The position numbers and the translations under genes are program-made. The notes beneath the pieces were generated by a model. That model did no database searches. It was given only the letters and a program-made list of their open reading frames with translations, and had not been told where the DNA came from. 64,000 nt of DNA from Thecaphora thlaspeos (lineage: Eukaryota > Basidiomycota > Ustilaginomycetes > Urocystidales > Glomosporiaceae). The DNA is taken from NCBI GenBank assembly GCA_900291925.1, contig UWYS01000004.1:1161780-1225779 (forward strand), in the 5' to 3' direction. How positions within the stretch are numbered: position 1 is the first letter of the stretch; every line of letters starts with the position of its first letter. Shown here one piece after another: positions 9,991-22,200 of the stretch.

Positions 9991-11847
9991 ATGGGCGACC
10001 TCGTCGAGCCCTCCCCTCTGTCCCAACATGACGACGGCTCCATCACCGACCTCGCCGCCTACACCTCGGCCCTCACTTCTCTCATCCACGTCGAGCGTTC
10101 GCAGCGGTACGACCATGACGCTCTCCAGTCGCTCAGCCCTACACAACGACGAGCCAACCACCTCGTCTCTCGCATCCGCGCACGCGAGATCGCCGACATC
10201 TGGGATACCAACGTGCTCCAAGTCGCTCCTCAAACGCTCAACAGCAATGCCACCTCGATGCCCCTCGCCGCCGACGACCTGACAAAGTATGCCGGTATGC
10301 ACTTCGACAGCGCCCGAAAGGCAGGTCTCTACCGCCGCGAGGATCTATCTCCCGACGAGTGGAGCGCCAACGAGCACAAGATGAAGCTGTGGACGATCGT
10401 GAGGAGGATGCCAAAGGGTGCGCTCTTGCACTGCTATTTCGATGGTAGCGTCGATATCCGCTGGCTCCTGGCCAGGGCCAGGGAGACGGAGGGCATGTGC
10501 GTCAAGGCCATGCTGCCTCTCAAGGATCAAGACGCGCTGTACAAGGCCGACGTCTCGTTTCAGGTCCTTCCCATCCACGAGGTCAAGGTCCTCAGGGGCA
10601 AGGGAGCGTCGATCTGGACCGACGCCTACAAAGAGGGGACGTGGCTCCCCTTTGACGAGGCCCGGACGTCATTCCCATTTGATCATCCCTACGTCGACGC
10701 AGCGGGCAACGTCCCCTCGCACCTCTTTCCGCCTTCGCCCTCGCCTTCGTCGAGCGAGGAAGAGCGTTGCGGCCTCAATTTGGCGCCTACGTCCACAGCC
10801 TCACCACGCTGACGCCTTCGCTGCACCGACCGGCCGCGACCAACTCGAAGCAGGCGTGGTCGAGGTTCCTTTCTACCTTCCTCGTGATCGCCGGCCTGCT
10901 GGGGTACGAACTGACGCTCAAGGCGTACATCAAGCAGATGCTCAAGACGCACGCCCGCGACGGCATCGCCTACACCGAGGTGCGCATGAACTTTTTCGTC
11001 GAATTCATGGTACGATCCAACGGTCAGATGGACCTGTCCCACGCCGAGTGGGTGGCCATCTTTGACGAAGCCGTCAAGGAGACGAGACAGGAGCTGCAGC
11101 GAGACGAACCAGAGACGCTCTTCTGAGGCGCCAAGATCATCTACTCGACCGTTAGGATCATCGACAACGAACGGTTGTGATGGTACCTGGAAGACTGTAT
11201 CGATCTGAAACGACGCTTTCCAGACCTCATCGTAGGTTTCGATCTGGTAGGACACGAAGATCCCGGTACGACACTACGTTACTACGCACCGGAACTATTG
11301 CGGTTCCGCCATCGCGTCGTCGAAGAAGGTCTACCATTCATCCCATTCGTCTTTCACGCCGGTGAAACGCTATCAGACGGTGGACGAGCCGATTCGAATC
11401 TCTACGATGCCATTGTACTCGACAGCAAGCGGCTAGACCACGCTCTATCTCTCGCCCATCATCCCCATCTCATCGACCTCGTCAAGACGCGCAACATAGC
11501 AGTAGAATGTTGTCCCATCTCCAACCAAATCCTAGGCTACACCTCTAGTATCGCATCACACCCTTCTCTCCTTTCTCTCCTCAACAACGGTGTCGCCATC
11601 ACTCTATGCAGTGACGATTCCTCAATCTTTGAGAATTTCGATATCAATTATGATTTTTATCAACTTCTCATTTCTTCCCATGCAACTTCTATCGTAAGTC
11701 TCGGCGTACTTGCCAAAATGATCCATTCAACATTCCCTCGTTGAGAACGAGGTAAAGACAAATTGGCTGAGGCAGTTCGAGAGAGAGTGGAAAGTGTTCT
11801 TTGATTGGATCGTCGCTGAGTTCGAGGATGAGGTAGAGCGGAATTAG
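9991..11847 (+). pseudogene. Broken ADGF/ADA2-like adenosine deaminase gene
   Basis: The first frame (9991-10812) has the typical N-terminal half of secreted-type adenosine deaminases up to MPKGALLHCYFDGSVDI. A second frame follows (from about 10767) with GIAYTEVRMNFFVEFM, KIIYSTVRIID, PDLIVGFDLVGHEDPG, FIPFVFHAGETLSDGG, VECCPISNQILGYTSSI and ITLCSDDSSIFENFDINYDF. It is interrupted by TGA at 11124-11126 (where the family has a Trp) and TGA at 11178-11180. A third frame carries the end, FEREWKVFFDWIVAEF, up to a TAG at 11845. The metal-binding HxH is H147-C-Y149, and the RIGHG-like site reads RLDHA. No signal peptide is evident at the start. Several independent lesions plus lost active-site residues argue for a pseudogene rather than missed introns. 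It lies 170 bp from the transposon relic. Confidence 0.8.
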
Positions 11848-12011
11848 ATCAATCAAGATTTGTAGATGGACATTTCCCCTGAACGAGGTCTCTTTGGTAC
11901 TTGCATCTCATCGGTATTGTAATTTCATCGTTCCTATGCCATTTAGAGCTACTTGTGCAATCACACATGCCCTGCTCCTACTACGGTACGTCTTGGCCGT
12001 ACAACTCCCAG

Positions 12012-15000
12012 CTAGCTGCTGACCGACGTAGCGGCACTAAAAGTCTGGACGACAATGCCAGCCGCGACCGTCTCGCCGTCCCTCCTGATGAGGACACGCG
12101 CCATGTCCTTGCACCTATCGACGCTCTCGATCGGAACACCTCCACCCTTGCCTCCCCCTCCTTCTGCCGCGTCGCCCACTTCGATCTTGACCAACGCCGT
12201 GCTGCCTTTCGTCAACACCCTCGGCTTCTTCTTGACGACCGCACCCGTCGCTCTGTCCCTTAACTCCACTAACTCCCTCAACCTCCCCGGCACCTCTGCC
12301 GAGTGGTGGAACACCTCGACCGTCGTTCCCTGCACGAGCGGGTAGGTGGACTGGAAGACGAGGAGCTGTGCCGTAAAGACGTCGCACAGCTCCACCACCT
12401 CTGCCGCATTCGAGGGACAGAGCACCGATCCCACCGAAATCTGGATCTGGTCGATGTTCGAGAGGAAGATGGTGACGTTGTTGCCTGCCACCGCCCAGGG
12501 GACGCTCTCCGAGTCGACTTCGATCGCGCGGACGATGCCGGATTCGTCGCCCGGCACTGCTCGGAGTCGGTCGCCGATTTGGACAATCCCCGATACGACG
12601 CGGCCCGAGACGCCGACGCCAGACGAGATCGAGGTCTGGCCGCTCTTGAACACGTTGGTCACGGGCAGGCGCAGCGGTCCGTCGAGGTTGCGTCGCGGCG
12701 GCTCGAGCGCATCGAGGATCTCGACGAGCGTAGGGCCGGTGTACCACCGTTCCAGCTCGCCTCCGGCCTCGCGCTCCGCCAGGTTCTCGCCCACCGAGCC
12801 GCCGCATGGGACGTAGCGCACCTTGGCATCGTCGAAGCCGCAGCCGTGCAGGAAGGGCTTGAGCTTGGCAACAATCTCGTCGTACCGCTCCTGGCTGTAG
12901 GCGACGGCGTCGAGCTTGTTGACCACCACCACTACCTGCTGCACGCCCAGGCTGCGCACCAGCAGCGCGTGTTCGCGCGTCTGGCCGTTGGGGCCGAACC
13001 CGGCCTCAAAGGCGCCGTGGATCGAATCGATGACCAGCAACGCAGAGTCGGCCTGTGCGGCGCCGCTGATCATGTTAGGGATAAAGTCGCGGTGGCCGGG
13101 AGCGTCGAGCAGCGTGAAGCGGCGGTGGGCGGTGGCAAAATGGTCCTGCGCCACATCAATCGTGACGCCGCGCTCGCGCTCTTCTTCCGACGAATCGAGC
13201 GCCCATGCGTAAGCGAAGCTCCCCTTGCCGATCTTTTTGCTCGCCCTCTCGTTGGCCAAATGCTCGCGGTCGGAGAGCGTGCCCAGATCCAGCAGCATGC
13301 GACCCATCAGCGTCGACTTGCCGGCATCGACGTGGCCTGCGAGCGGGTGAAGGGGCGAGGGGCAAGCGGAGTGATACGTATGTGAATTAAGGATCTAGTC
13401 AGCCTTTTTCCTTTCGGCGCTCCAGGCGACCGAAGCAGGGCTGGTCGGCACGGCGGCCTACGTACCGACGACGACGAGGCTCATCTCGAGCTTGCCCTCC
13501 TCTTCGCGCTTGCGGTACTCTTCGACGATGCGTTCGTGAGCGATGCCCATCTTTGGCGTCGACGCGAGGCTGCCGGCCGCACCGCCCGTGCTGCTGTCGT
13601 TTGGCGTCAGCTGCGAGCCGAGCCTCATCGCTTCGATGTCGGTCCTCAGTTGCGAGACGGTGCCACTTCCACCGCCCGCCGACGACACTCCTCCCGCCGT
13701 TTTGACGGCTTGCCCGAGGGCCGCCTTCTTCCGCAGCGGCGTCGAGGCTCCCGAGACGTTGGCCGATGCCGCCGCCGCTGCCTTCTTCGCCGCTGTGGGG
13801 TGCGATAGCAGCACAACGGTGAGCGCGGAAAAGGGAAGACCAGTACGTCAAGTGCGGTCGAGCAGTCGCAGCGCAAGTGGGGAAAGAGGGCAAGCAGAGG
13901 AAGAAGAAGGATGCAAAGGAGATGGGTGTTAGATTGCTCGGAGGGCTTAACGTGAACGGCTCCGGCAGCTCCTTCTCCGCCCCTCCACCATTGCCAATGC
14001 CCGTCGTCTGCCGTGGTCTCCGTCACTTTTACCGCCCCGTCACAGGCGGCCTGGGCGCTGCTGTAGCTGCGAGCGAGGTCCCCTCGCGTGCCTTGAGCAC
14101 AACATCGTCCGGGCTGGAACTGGAAAACGCCTTTCGGACCTCTTCGACCCGGCCGTCGACTGCCGCCGTGGAGGAAGAGTGATTTTTGTGATCGGTACCC
14201 GTTCCAGCTGCGGTTGCAAGGCCGACAAAGAGGTCAAAGGGCGAGCCGCCGGGTACCGCCCGAGTCGCGTGAAACGGCCCTGCCACCTGCATCGGGCCGG
14301 GGCGCAACGAGTCGAGGTGGCTCGCCTGGGCGAAGAGATCCTGGTGGACGGCGGCGGCAGGCTGGGATGCATGCGGGAACAGCGCGTCGACGGCGATGTT
14401 CGAGCCGTAGCACGTAAGTGGCGACACTGCGAGCTCGGGCTCGAGCTGCTGTTTAGTTCTGTCGACGTCCATACCGTCGGTGGCGGCTCCTGTTCGTGCC
14501 TGCGCTTGGTCTGCTGCGGCGACTTTGGCCTGACGAGCGGCGACCATCTTCTGCTGCAACTTCAACAGCGGCCTGGCTTTGTCACCGCTGCTGGCCGCAG
14601 CGGCCGACGACGGCGGCGTCGTCATCGGATCCGCCCTTTCCGGGACGGGCGAGCGTCGAGGCGTGCTGGGATTCCCCCTGGCGGCGGCGAGGGCGGCCAG
14701 CTTGCTTGGGCGTGACGCCGTCGGGGACGCATCTGGCTTGGGCGATGACGATGACGTCGGGGGATCGGCAGATGCCGAAGCAGAAGAAGAGGATGAAGCC
14801 GCCGTCTCTTTCATCGGCCTCTTGTTGTTCATGTTGCCGCTGCTGAAGCTGCCGCCGCCGCCGCTCTTGGCTACACTCGCCTTGAGTGCGAGTGCCGAGA
14901 GTTTCGACATCGGCTTCGAGGATGCGGGCGCTGGGGTTGATGCCAGTGCCTCGCCGACAAGCGTCCCGCGAAAGGTCGGAGACGGGCGGAGCTGGGCCGG

Positions 15001-16127
15001 TGCGAGGTCGGTGAGATTGCGCTTCGCCATGCCGGACCTGCCTCCCCGGTCTAGTCCGGCCAGCCCCATGGCCTTGCCTGGAGGCGCACCTCCCCTTCTC
15101 TCTCGACCTTTCCCCCGACCCCGTCCGCCGCTGCCCGATGCCTCCCTGCTGCGCAGAGACAGCCTCTGCAGTGCAGAGAGCGGCTCGTCTTCGTTGGCCC
15201 CGCAGTCCGCCGCTCCCTCTTCGTGCGTCAAGAACAGCCGGTGGCGGAGGGTTGAAGTTGAAGTTGAGGTCGAGGTCGAGGTCGATACCGAACATCGAAG
15301 TTGTAGCGAACAGTAGCGGACGACGCGGCACGAGCAGGGTGTCAGCTCGCCGTCGGTCTCTCGGATTCGAATTCGTTGCGTCGTGTTGAGAGGCCAAGAG
15401 GAGGCGAAGATGCCGAGACGGTGGCGGACGTCTTCTTGCTGTTCCGTGCCTTCTTTGGCAGCTGATCGGGAGATCCGATGCAAGGACCGTGGCGCACGAC
15501 TGGCGAGCGTCCGTCTGCTGCCAAGAAAGGACCAGGCCAGGCCGGGTCGGGCCAAGCCCGTAAACAGGCGCCCGGATCTTCGAAGCTATGCCGCCTTCTT
15601 CCGCCCTCCTCGTGCCCATGGACCCTCTCTCCTAGCTGCGCTGTCTCTCGATCGGGCGGCAAACAAGGACGTCACTCACCTGCTTTCTTTCGGTCCTTTT
15701 CCTGCTTGGCCTCCCTGCGGCTCTTTTCCTCGACGAGATGGCCGACGGCAGATTCTACGTCAAAGTACGACTCCCATAGTGCGTCTTGGATCTCGCGCTC
15801 CGAGATGCCGCTGCTCTCAGAGGGGCCGAGCACCGAGAGCGCCTGCGACAGCGCTTCGCCGAGGGCGTACTGATCATCGCTCGAGATGTTCTCTGGCGGG
15901 GCCGGGAGGTGGGAGTAGCGGGGCGAGCGCGCGGAGCGGGCGTTGTCGGAAAGAGCGAGCAGATGTACGGCGTGTCAGCAGGCAGAAGTGGGCGACATCG
16001 ACATCGTACCCGGGATGCGACAAAGGTCATGCGACTGCTCACCGTAGGGGTCCTCGTCCGAATAGTAGTCGTCTTCGGCCAGCTCCTCTTCGAGGTTGAG
16101 GTTGCGTACGGCGCGATGTCTTGACAT
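12012..16127 (-). CDS. HBS1: HBS1-type translational GTPase (no-go/nonstop decay)
   Basis: Exon 1 (16127-16043) encodes the family's N-terminus, SRHRAVRNLNLEEELAEDD. Exon 2 (15892-15680) gives ENISSDDQYALGEALSQALS and the Hbs1-N helices QDALWESYFDVESAVGHLVEE. A long low-complexity exon (about 15461-14034) contains LSALQRLSL and SPDDVVLKAREG. Exon 4 is 13792-13466 and exon 5 is 13336-12012. The last intron splits the G1 motif, GHVDAGKST. G3 is DAPGHRDF and G4 is NKLD, followed by EF-Tu domains 2 and 3. Hbs1 with Dom34/Pelota rescues stalled ribosomes. The exon 2 to 3 boundary is a guess (intron 15462-15679). The exon 3 to 4 junction does not join in phase at any canonical site I could find (see findings), so the middle of the protein is uncertain while both ends are secure. 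Confidence 0.88.
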
Positions 16128-17250
16128 GGTGGGTGTGGTCGTGTTCCGTGACTGTTTGCTCCGGAGGGATTGTCGAGCGTAGCAAGCCAAGGTGAGGTGA
16201 GTGCGAGGGCGGGGACGATGGCAGGGGCGGGGGTGACCTTGGCCCTGGCCAACAAGAAAGATAGTGACGGCAGGCTGCAGGCCTTCGCTTCCCTGCCCGC
16301 TATTTGTCAGGCGAGGGGAACAGGCTAGGCCAGGGCCAGGTGGAGCTCGTCGGTGCCGAGCTCGGGGCAAGCAGCGCGCGAGAGACCGTGGCCGGGGCTC
16401 AGCAGGGGTCCCGGTCTCAAGAAGCCGAGCGCGGCGGAGGGACGGCCTCCTCACTACGCCTGGCTGGCTGGCTGGGCTGGGCCGCCGCCGTTTTTTTCTT
16501 CGCCGCGTCGCCGCTCCGGCAGAGGTTCTGGCCCGGCAGCCAGCGGGCCACGGCCACGGCCAGCACGACACGGACGAGAGCGGCCGGAGCTCCGGCTTGG
16601 CTTCCCGTCCCGCTCGTTCCTCCCTAGCCTCGCTTTGCTTCTTCTCCGTCCTCGATCGTTCGTTGCCTGCCTCCTCCCTTTCCTAGAGCCAGCCATCGCC
16701 TCTGCGCGACCACCACCCCTCGTTCCGCCTTGCCACCATCAGCCAGAGCATCGCTCGTTCGCTGCCGACCCATACCTCTTTGCACTTCGTCCTCCCCCGG
16801 AAGGCAGCGCGCTCGACCTCGCCGGTCGGCCCGCAAAGGACCGCCATCGCTACCGCGACTGCGACCTCGACCGGCCCATTGGCATCCGTCCCGTCCTCCT
16901 TGCTCCTCTGCGATTTCTTCGTGTCGGATCGGCCCACGCTGCACAGGAAGGGAACGGCACTCGTCGCCCTTACGACGGACCGACGGCGAGGCCGACGCAT
17001 TGTTGCTTGCTTGCCAGGCTCCTCTACAGGCCGGCCGGCTGGATCCGCATCGGCAACCCTATCCTCGCGCGCGCGCACTTGCTTGCTCGCACGGTCACGC
17101 CAGCCCTGACGCCCTTGTCCCGCAACGTCGTCACGCTCCTGGCATCCTTGTGGCGCTCCACAGCCCCGTTCACTAGTCCACCTTCTTCCTCTCGCCATCT
17201 TACCTCGCCGCTCTGAACGACCAACGTAGGGTAAGGACGCGCCGCTCGCC
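16128..17250. other. Divergent promoter region, HBS1 / Zn2Cys6 factor
   Basis: No gene is seen in 1.1 kb of GC-rich DNA between two divergent starts. Open frames here translate to Arg/Ala/Pro-rich sequence without domain features. CT-rich stretches before 17251 look like a fungal 5' leader. Confidence 0.55.
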
Positions 17251-20200
17251 ATGAACACGCCGCCGCGCTTCTCGCACTCGCGCCAAGGCTCCGTCGAGGG
17301 GACGAGCGTGGGGCCCTCGACGTCGTCATCCAGTCTGCACCACACTTACATGGCCAACCATCCCTCCTCGGGCTCCCACACGCCGCCGGTCCACCATCCG
17401 CTCAGCCCGTACGGCCACGCTCTTGCATCGCTCGCCTACAGCTCGCCCTCATTCGCATCGATGCGTCAGGGCGCATCCGCCTCCAGCTGGTCGCCCGCCC
17501 ACCCATCTGCGCTCGCCAACACTGCTGCCATTCATTCCAATAGCCACCACCAGGCCCAGGCTTCGCGGTCCACAAGCGAGAATCGCATCGACGAAGACGA
17601 AGAGGGCTCTTCGGAGGATGATGATGAAGACGACGGCGACGACGACGAAGACGAAGAGGGCGACGATGACGAGAGCGACGGCGGGAAAGCGGCGGGAGCC
17701 AAGCGGAAGCGCGCTTCCTCCAAGGATCCGCAGTCAAAGAGCGGCAGCCCCTCAAAGGGCAACAGCAACAGCAGCAACGGCAACAATAATGGCAGCAACC
17801 CCAGCGATACGTCTGGCGCCGCTTCGTCGTCCCAGGCTCCGGCCAAAAAGGCCAAGCCGACCCGCGGCGCAAAGGCCTGCACAAACTGCCGCCGCCTCAA
17901 GATGCGCTGCGTCGGCGCCGAAAAGGGCCCGCCGTGCAATCGGTGCAACCACGGCAACCATGAGTGCATCTTCGAGGAGAGCAATCGCGGCAAGAAGAGC
18001 GGCAAAAATCAGAAGACCGAGGCCATGCAGCAGAGCCTCAAGAAGATGGAGCAGACCCTCGCCACTGTCCTCCGCAGCATCCGTGACCCGGGCCTGGCCG
18101 CCCAGACCGGCGGCATGGTGACGCGCAGCCCATCGCCCGACCACCACCGCCACCACCTCAGTCACTATCCCCTCGACGCTGATCCGCACCGGCGCGACGC
18201 CCGTAGCGCGCAGGGGCCCAAGTCGACGACCCACAGCTTTGCGCGCGACTTTGGCCAGCGTAGCCCCTGGCCGCGTCCCGACCCGATGGATCAGGCCCAC
18301 GGCGTGGTGCCGTCCCCCGGCGGCATCCGTCCGGGCAGCGTCGATCCTAGCCCCAGCCCGGGAGGCAACACGGTCAACCCGGCGGCGTTCCATACCGGCG
18401 GCCACCAGCCATATCACCACAGCGCCTCACCGCACGACGCAGTCAGCATCGCCAGCAGCGGTCCCGCTCCCCAGCAGCAGCAGCAGCAGACGCGCTTTCT
18501 CGAGCCGATCGGCCACCACGGCGGCGCTGGCCGCTCAGCCATGGGACCACCGTCATCGGACGCGCGCTCGAGCGGCTATCACCACGCGCACGAGCGCGCT
18601 CGAGCCTCGCGTAGCTCCCCCAAGCTACATTCGCTGCCGGACAATACCCTCAACCCGCTAGGCCTGCTGGCCGAGGCGAGCCTGCATAACCAGCAGCGCA
18701 CCCGTAGGCACGGCCGGGCCTCGAGCACCGCCAGCAGCGCAAAGACCAAGGATGGCGGCGGGAGCAGCAGCGTCCAGAGCCCGTCCAAGGGCATCAAGGC
18801 GGAGGGCGATGAGGGCAGCGGCGAGGCCGCCGGCGGCGGAGGTGCTAACGGCAGTGGCAAGGACGATCAAGCGGACGGTGAGGAGCCAAAGGTCCGCCTC
18901 GGCCTCGCCAGCGACAGCTACTTCAAGCCGGGACCGATGACGATCCTGCCGCTCCGCCGGATCATCATCGAGCGTGAGATGCCGCCGGAGCTGTTGACGC
19001 TCGGGATCGTTACGTCGGAGGAGGTGCTGGATCTGTTCCGGATCTTCTTCCACCACTGCTCGCAGCACATGCTGCTGCTCGACGCCGACTGGCACACCCC
19101 GACGTTCATCTGCAGCCGTTCGCCGTTCCTCTTCACGTGCATTTGCACCGTAGCCTCCAAGTTCTACGACCGCCGGCTAGACCTCCACGCCAAGTGCCTG
19201 AGCCTCGTCAAGAACCTCGCGTTCGCCGTCATGTCGCGCGGCTTCAAGAGCATTGAGATCGTACAGGGCTTTCTGCTCCTCTCGATGTGGAACCAGCCGG
19301 CGGAGCGTTTTGAGGAGGACAAAACGTGGCTGTTCAGCGGCATCGCGATCCGGATCGCGACCGATCTCAACCTCCACCGCAAGAGCGTTGCGTCGTTCAG
19401 CGGCAACCCGGCGCCCGACGATCCCGCCGTCATGGACCGCGAGCGCGAGATCCTCAACCGCGAGCGGACGTGGTACATGTGCTTCGTCGTGGACCGCAGC
19501 ATCAGCGCCCAGATGGGTAAGCCCTACACGATCAAGGAGGACTGGATCGTGCGCAACTGCCGCAGCTGGGGCAGCCGCTTCAGCCGGACGTGGGACATCG
19601 GGATCAGCGCGCTCGTCGACCTGCAGCGCATCCAGTCGCGCCAGCTCGACTTCCTCTACTCGGGGACCACGTCCGTCTCCGGCCTTAACACCGAAATAGA
19701 CTACTCGATGGTGCTGCCCGTGTTCAATGAGCAGCTCGAGGAGTGGCGCGAACTGTGGCGGTGGCGCGGCCTCTACGACCTGCCGCCCAACGCCCACGCC
19801 TATCTCGAGCGCCAGCGGGCTAGGCAGAGGCGCGAGCGTGAGAAGCGCGCCGAGGCCAAGCGCAACCGCGAGAACGGCGTCGTTGACATCGACATCGACG
19901 GCGACGGCAACGGTGCTAACGGCAGCGGCAAGGCCGACGAAGACGCGAGAGTGTCCAAGGCCAACAGCAAGGGCAAGGGGAAGGGCGACGCCGCCCCTGC
20001 CACCACGACCACCGCCAGCCAGCAGACGAAGATGAAGAACACGGCGACGACCAGGGGACCTGGCCAGGGCCAGGACGGCGAAGACGGCAACGGTGGAGCC
20101 GATGATGAACAGGGGCGCGAGGATGAGCTAGATCACAACGAGCGCATGCAGCTCTATGTCGTCAAACAGTCGCCGATGCGGTTCAATCACGCCGTCCTGA

Positions 20201-21537
20201 TGCTCAACTCGTTTGGCCTTCAGCAGTCACTCGACCACGGCAGGGGACCCTCGGCCGACAAGGCGCAGTGTGAGTCCCCCTCCTTGACACCCTCGAAGCG
20301 GCGCGGAAGAGACGAGCGACGGCGTCTGACTACCAACGTGCTGACCAACTCCTTGTGCTTTGCTCTTCGCTGCTTTGCGGCCTCCCGCCTCGACGTCGTG
20401 CCAGACTTTGCAAAATGCCTCGAGGCCGCCCGGACGATCGTCATCACGGCGCGCGACGACCTGCGCGAAGAGTTCCGCTACGCGCTCGACAGCCAGTTCA
20501 TCGCCCTGACCTACGCCTGCGTCTTCCTGCTCAAGGTGAGCTCGAGCGAGCACGAAGAGGATCTTCGACCGTGACACGAAAGACGAGCTATCGCATGCTG
20601 ACCACTTGCCCGTTGACCGGCTCTCTCTGTGTATCGCTCAATCTCCTCGCCCGCGCTACAGCTAACCAGACCGGTCTTTTCCAGCTACGCCAATGAGGAC
20701 ACGATCATCTCGCTGGTCGAAGATGCGGTAGAGCTGCTGGAGGAGGTGGCGGTCAACGACACGCACAGCCCGGCGCTGTATGCTCAGTTCCTCCGGGCGC
20801 TGCTGCAGGCAAGGACCGACCACACGTCGGGCTCTAAGAGCGGAGCCGTCTCGCGCTCGCAGTCGCGCGCCGTCTCGCCCAGCAATGAGGCGTCGCACCT
20901 CGCTGCAGCCGCCAGCATGACGGTTGAGACTGCCCTCGGCGCGGCGGTCGAGCGTGCCACGCACGAGCTCGACGGTCGCGCGGGCGGACAGGGCGGCGTT
21001 GGAGATGGTCCCGCTGCTGCCAATCAGGCCGCCGCCGGCGATGCGCAGCCGCCGCTAGACCCGTCGATGGACCCGGGCATGCCGATGGATCCATCGCTGG
21101 CACCGCTCGCCGCTTCCACGCCGTGGGACTCGCTCCACATGGCGGCTGCCGGTGTCGCCGGTCCCGCAGCAGCCGTGACGGCGGGGATGGAGGACTTTTG
21201 GGGCAGCCTACTTCCCCCCGGCTTCACGCAACCGGCGATGCAGGACGTCTTTGCTTCTGCCGGCGATACATTTGGTCTGGCGGCTGGCGGCGGCGGGCCT
21301 GGCGGTTTATTCAATGGCGGCGGCGAGGCCCAGGCGCAGTCCAAGTTTGGCATGGGCGGCGGAACGTTCTTCGACTTTGGCAGCGGCGCCATCGCCAACG
21401 GCAACGGCGGCGTCCCGAGCGGCCTCAACACGCCGCACGCCGCGCGCAGCGGCGCCAATACGCCGCACCACGACCGCAGCCGGCGCAACTCGCTCTTCAA
21501 CAATCTCTCGCACGTTCAATTCGACTTCGGCCATTAA
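17251..21537 (+). CDS. Zn2Cys6 (fungal-specific) transcription factor
   Basis: Three exons (17251-20269, 20405-20535, 20662-21537) give 1341 aa. An acidic tract (about 113-145) and a KRKR cluster precede the binuclear zinc cluster at Cys210, 213, 220, 229, 232 and 239 (CX2CX6CX8CX2CX6C), followed by a basic ESNRGKKSGK linker and a likely short coiled coil. The fungal_trans regulatory domain covers about 565-830, with FRIFFHHCSQHMLLLDA, YDRRLDLHAKCLSLVKNLAF, the hallmark GIAIRIATDLNLHRKS, and RERTWYMCFVVDRS. Splicing of intron 2 at 20661 restores FLLKLTRPVFSSYANED and a conserved HSPALYAQFLRALL end. The C-terminal 250 residues are Gly/Ala/Pro-rich and could be an activation region. Target genes cannot be inferred. 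Length is near the upper end of the family. Confidence 0.88.
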
Positions 21538-22200
21538 TTTCGGCGTCCTGCTCCCTTTGCATGGGACGCATCGCTCTTTTCCTGTAAAATACCCCACCAC
21601 GCCCGCCATGTCATTCAATAACACGCCAACCTACCGTGCGCCAACTCAGCGTGAAGCGAACGTGGGGCACTTTCCACCGTCGTCGTCCCGACTGACCAAG
21701 GGACATCATCAACGAGAGGCGAACACGACACGAGATGGTGAAGGCCGTAGTAGGTTCGTCAAGCTGTCGGTGGGCTCTTCCAGACCGTTGAAGCTGCAGG
21801 TGGCGTCATGCACACGGTGACGGTGGCAGCATCCGCCCCGAGCTCCCATCCTCCGCCTTTGCGGGCCCTCTTATATGAAGGGGCACTGCAGCCCGGCCCC
21901 CACCTGATCCGTCCAGGATGGCTGTATAGCTATGGCGAATGGCAGCCCCCCACCCTCACCCACTCCTGAAAAGCGATGACAGGTGGGTCCGTTGGACGCC
22001 TCGAGGAGGATCAGGGCGGCTTGAGGACAGACCAGAGCAGCGACACTCGAGCAGCATAAAAGGGAGGGCCGGACGACTCCCTCTCCACCCTTTTCCTTTC
22101 TCTCAACACCATCCACCCTGCATCACCACCCAGCGTCCGACACCATTCAACTTCGAGCACAACGCCAACGAAACAAGCACTTGCGAGCGTGACGCCAGCC
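21538..22200 (+). promoter_or_regulatory. Promoter region of the secreted-protein gene
   Basis: No coding region is seen. A TATA-like CATAAAAG lies at 22055-22062, about 140 bp before the start codon of the secreted protein, with CT-rich DNA and CACC repeats after it. Another TTATATGAA lies at 21871-21879. A clear TATA box is uncommon among the neighbouring housekeeping genes and suggests regulated expression. Confidence 0.5.

Noticed and set aside
11298..11744. Independent small gene from the 3' half of the deaminase
   Set aside because: It is colinear with the upstream pieces and contains only the C-terminal half of one catalytic domain; better explained as part of the pseudogene.
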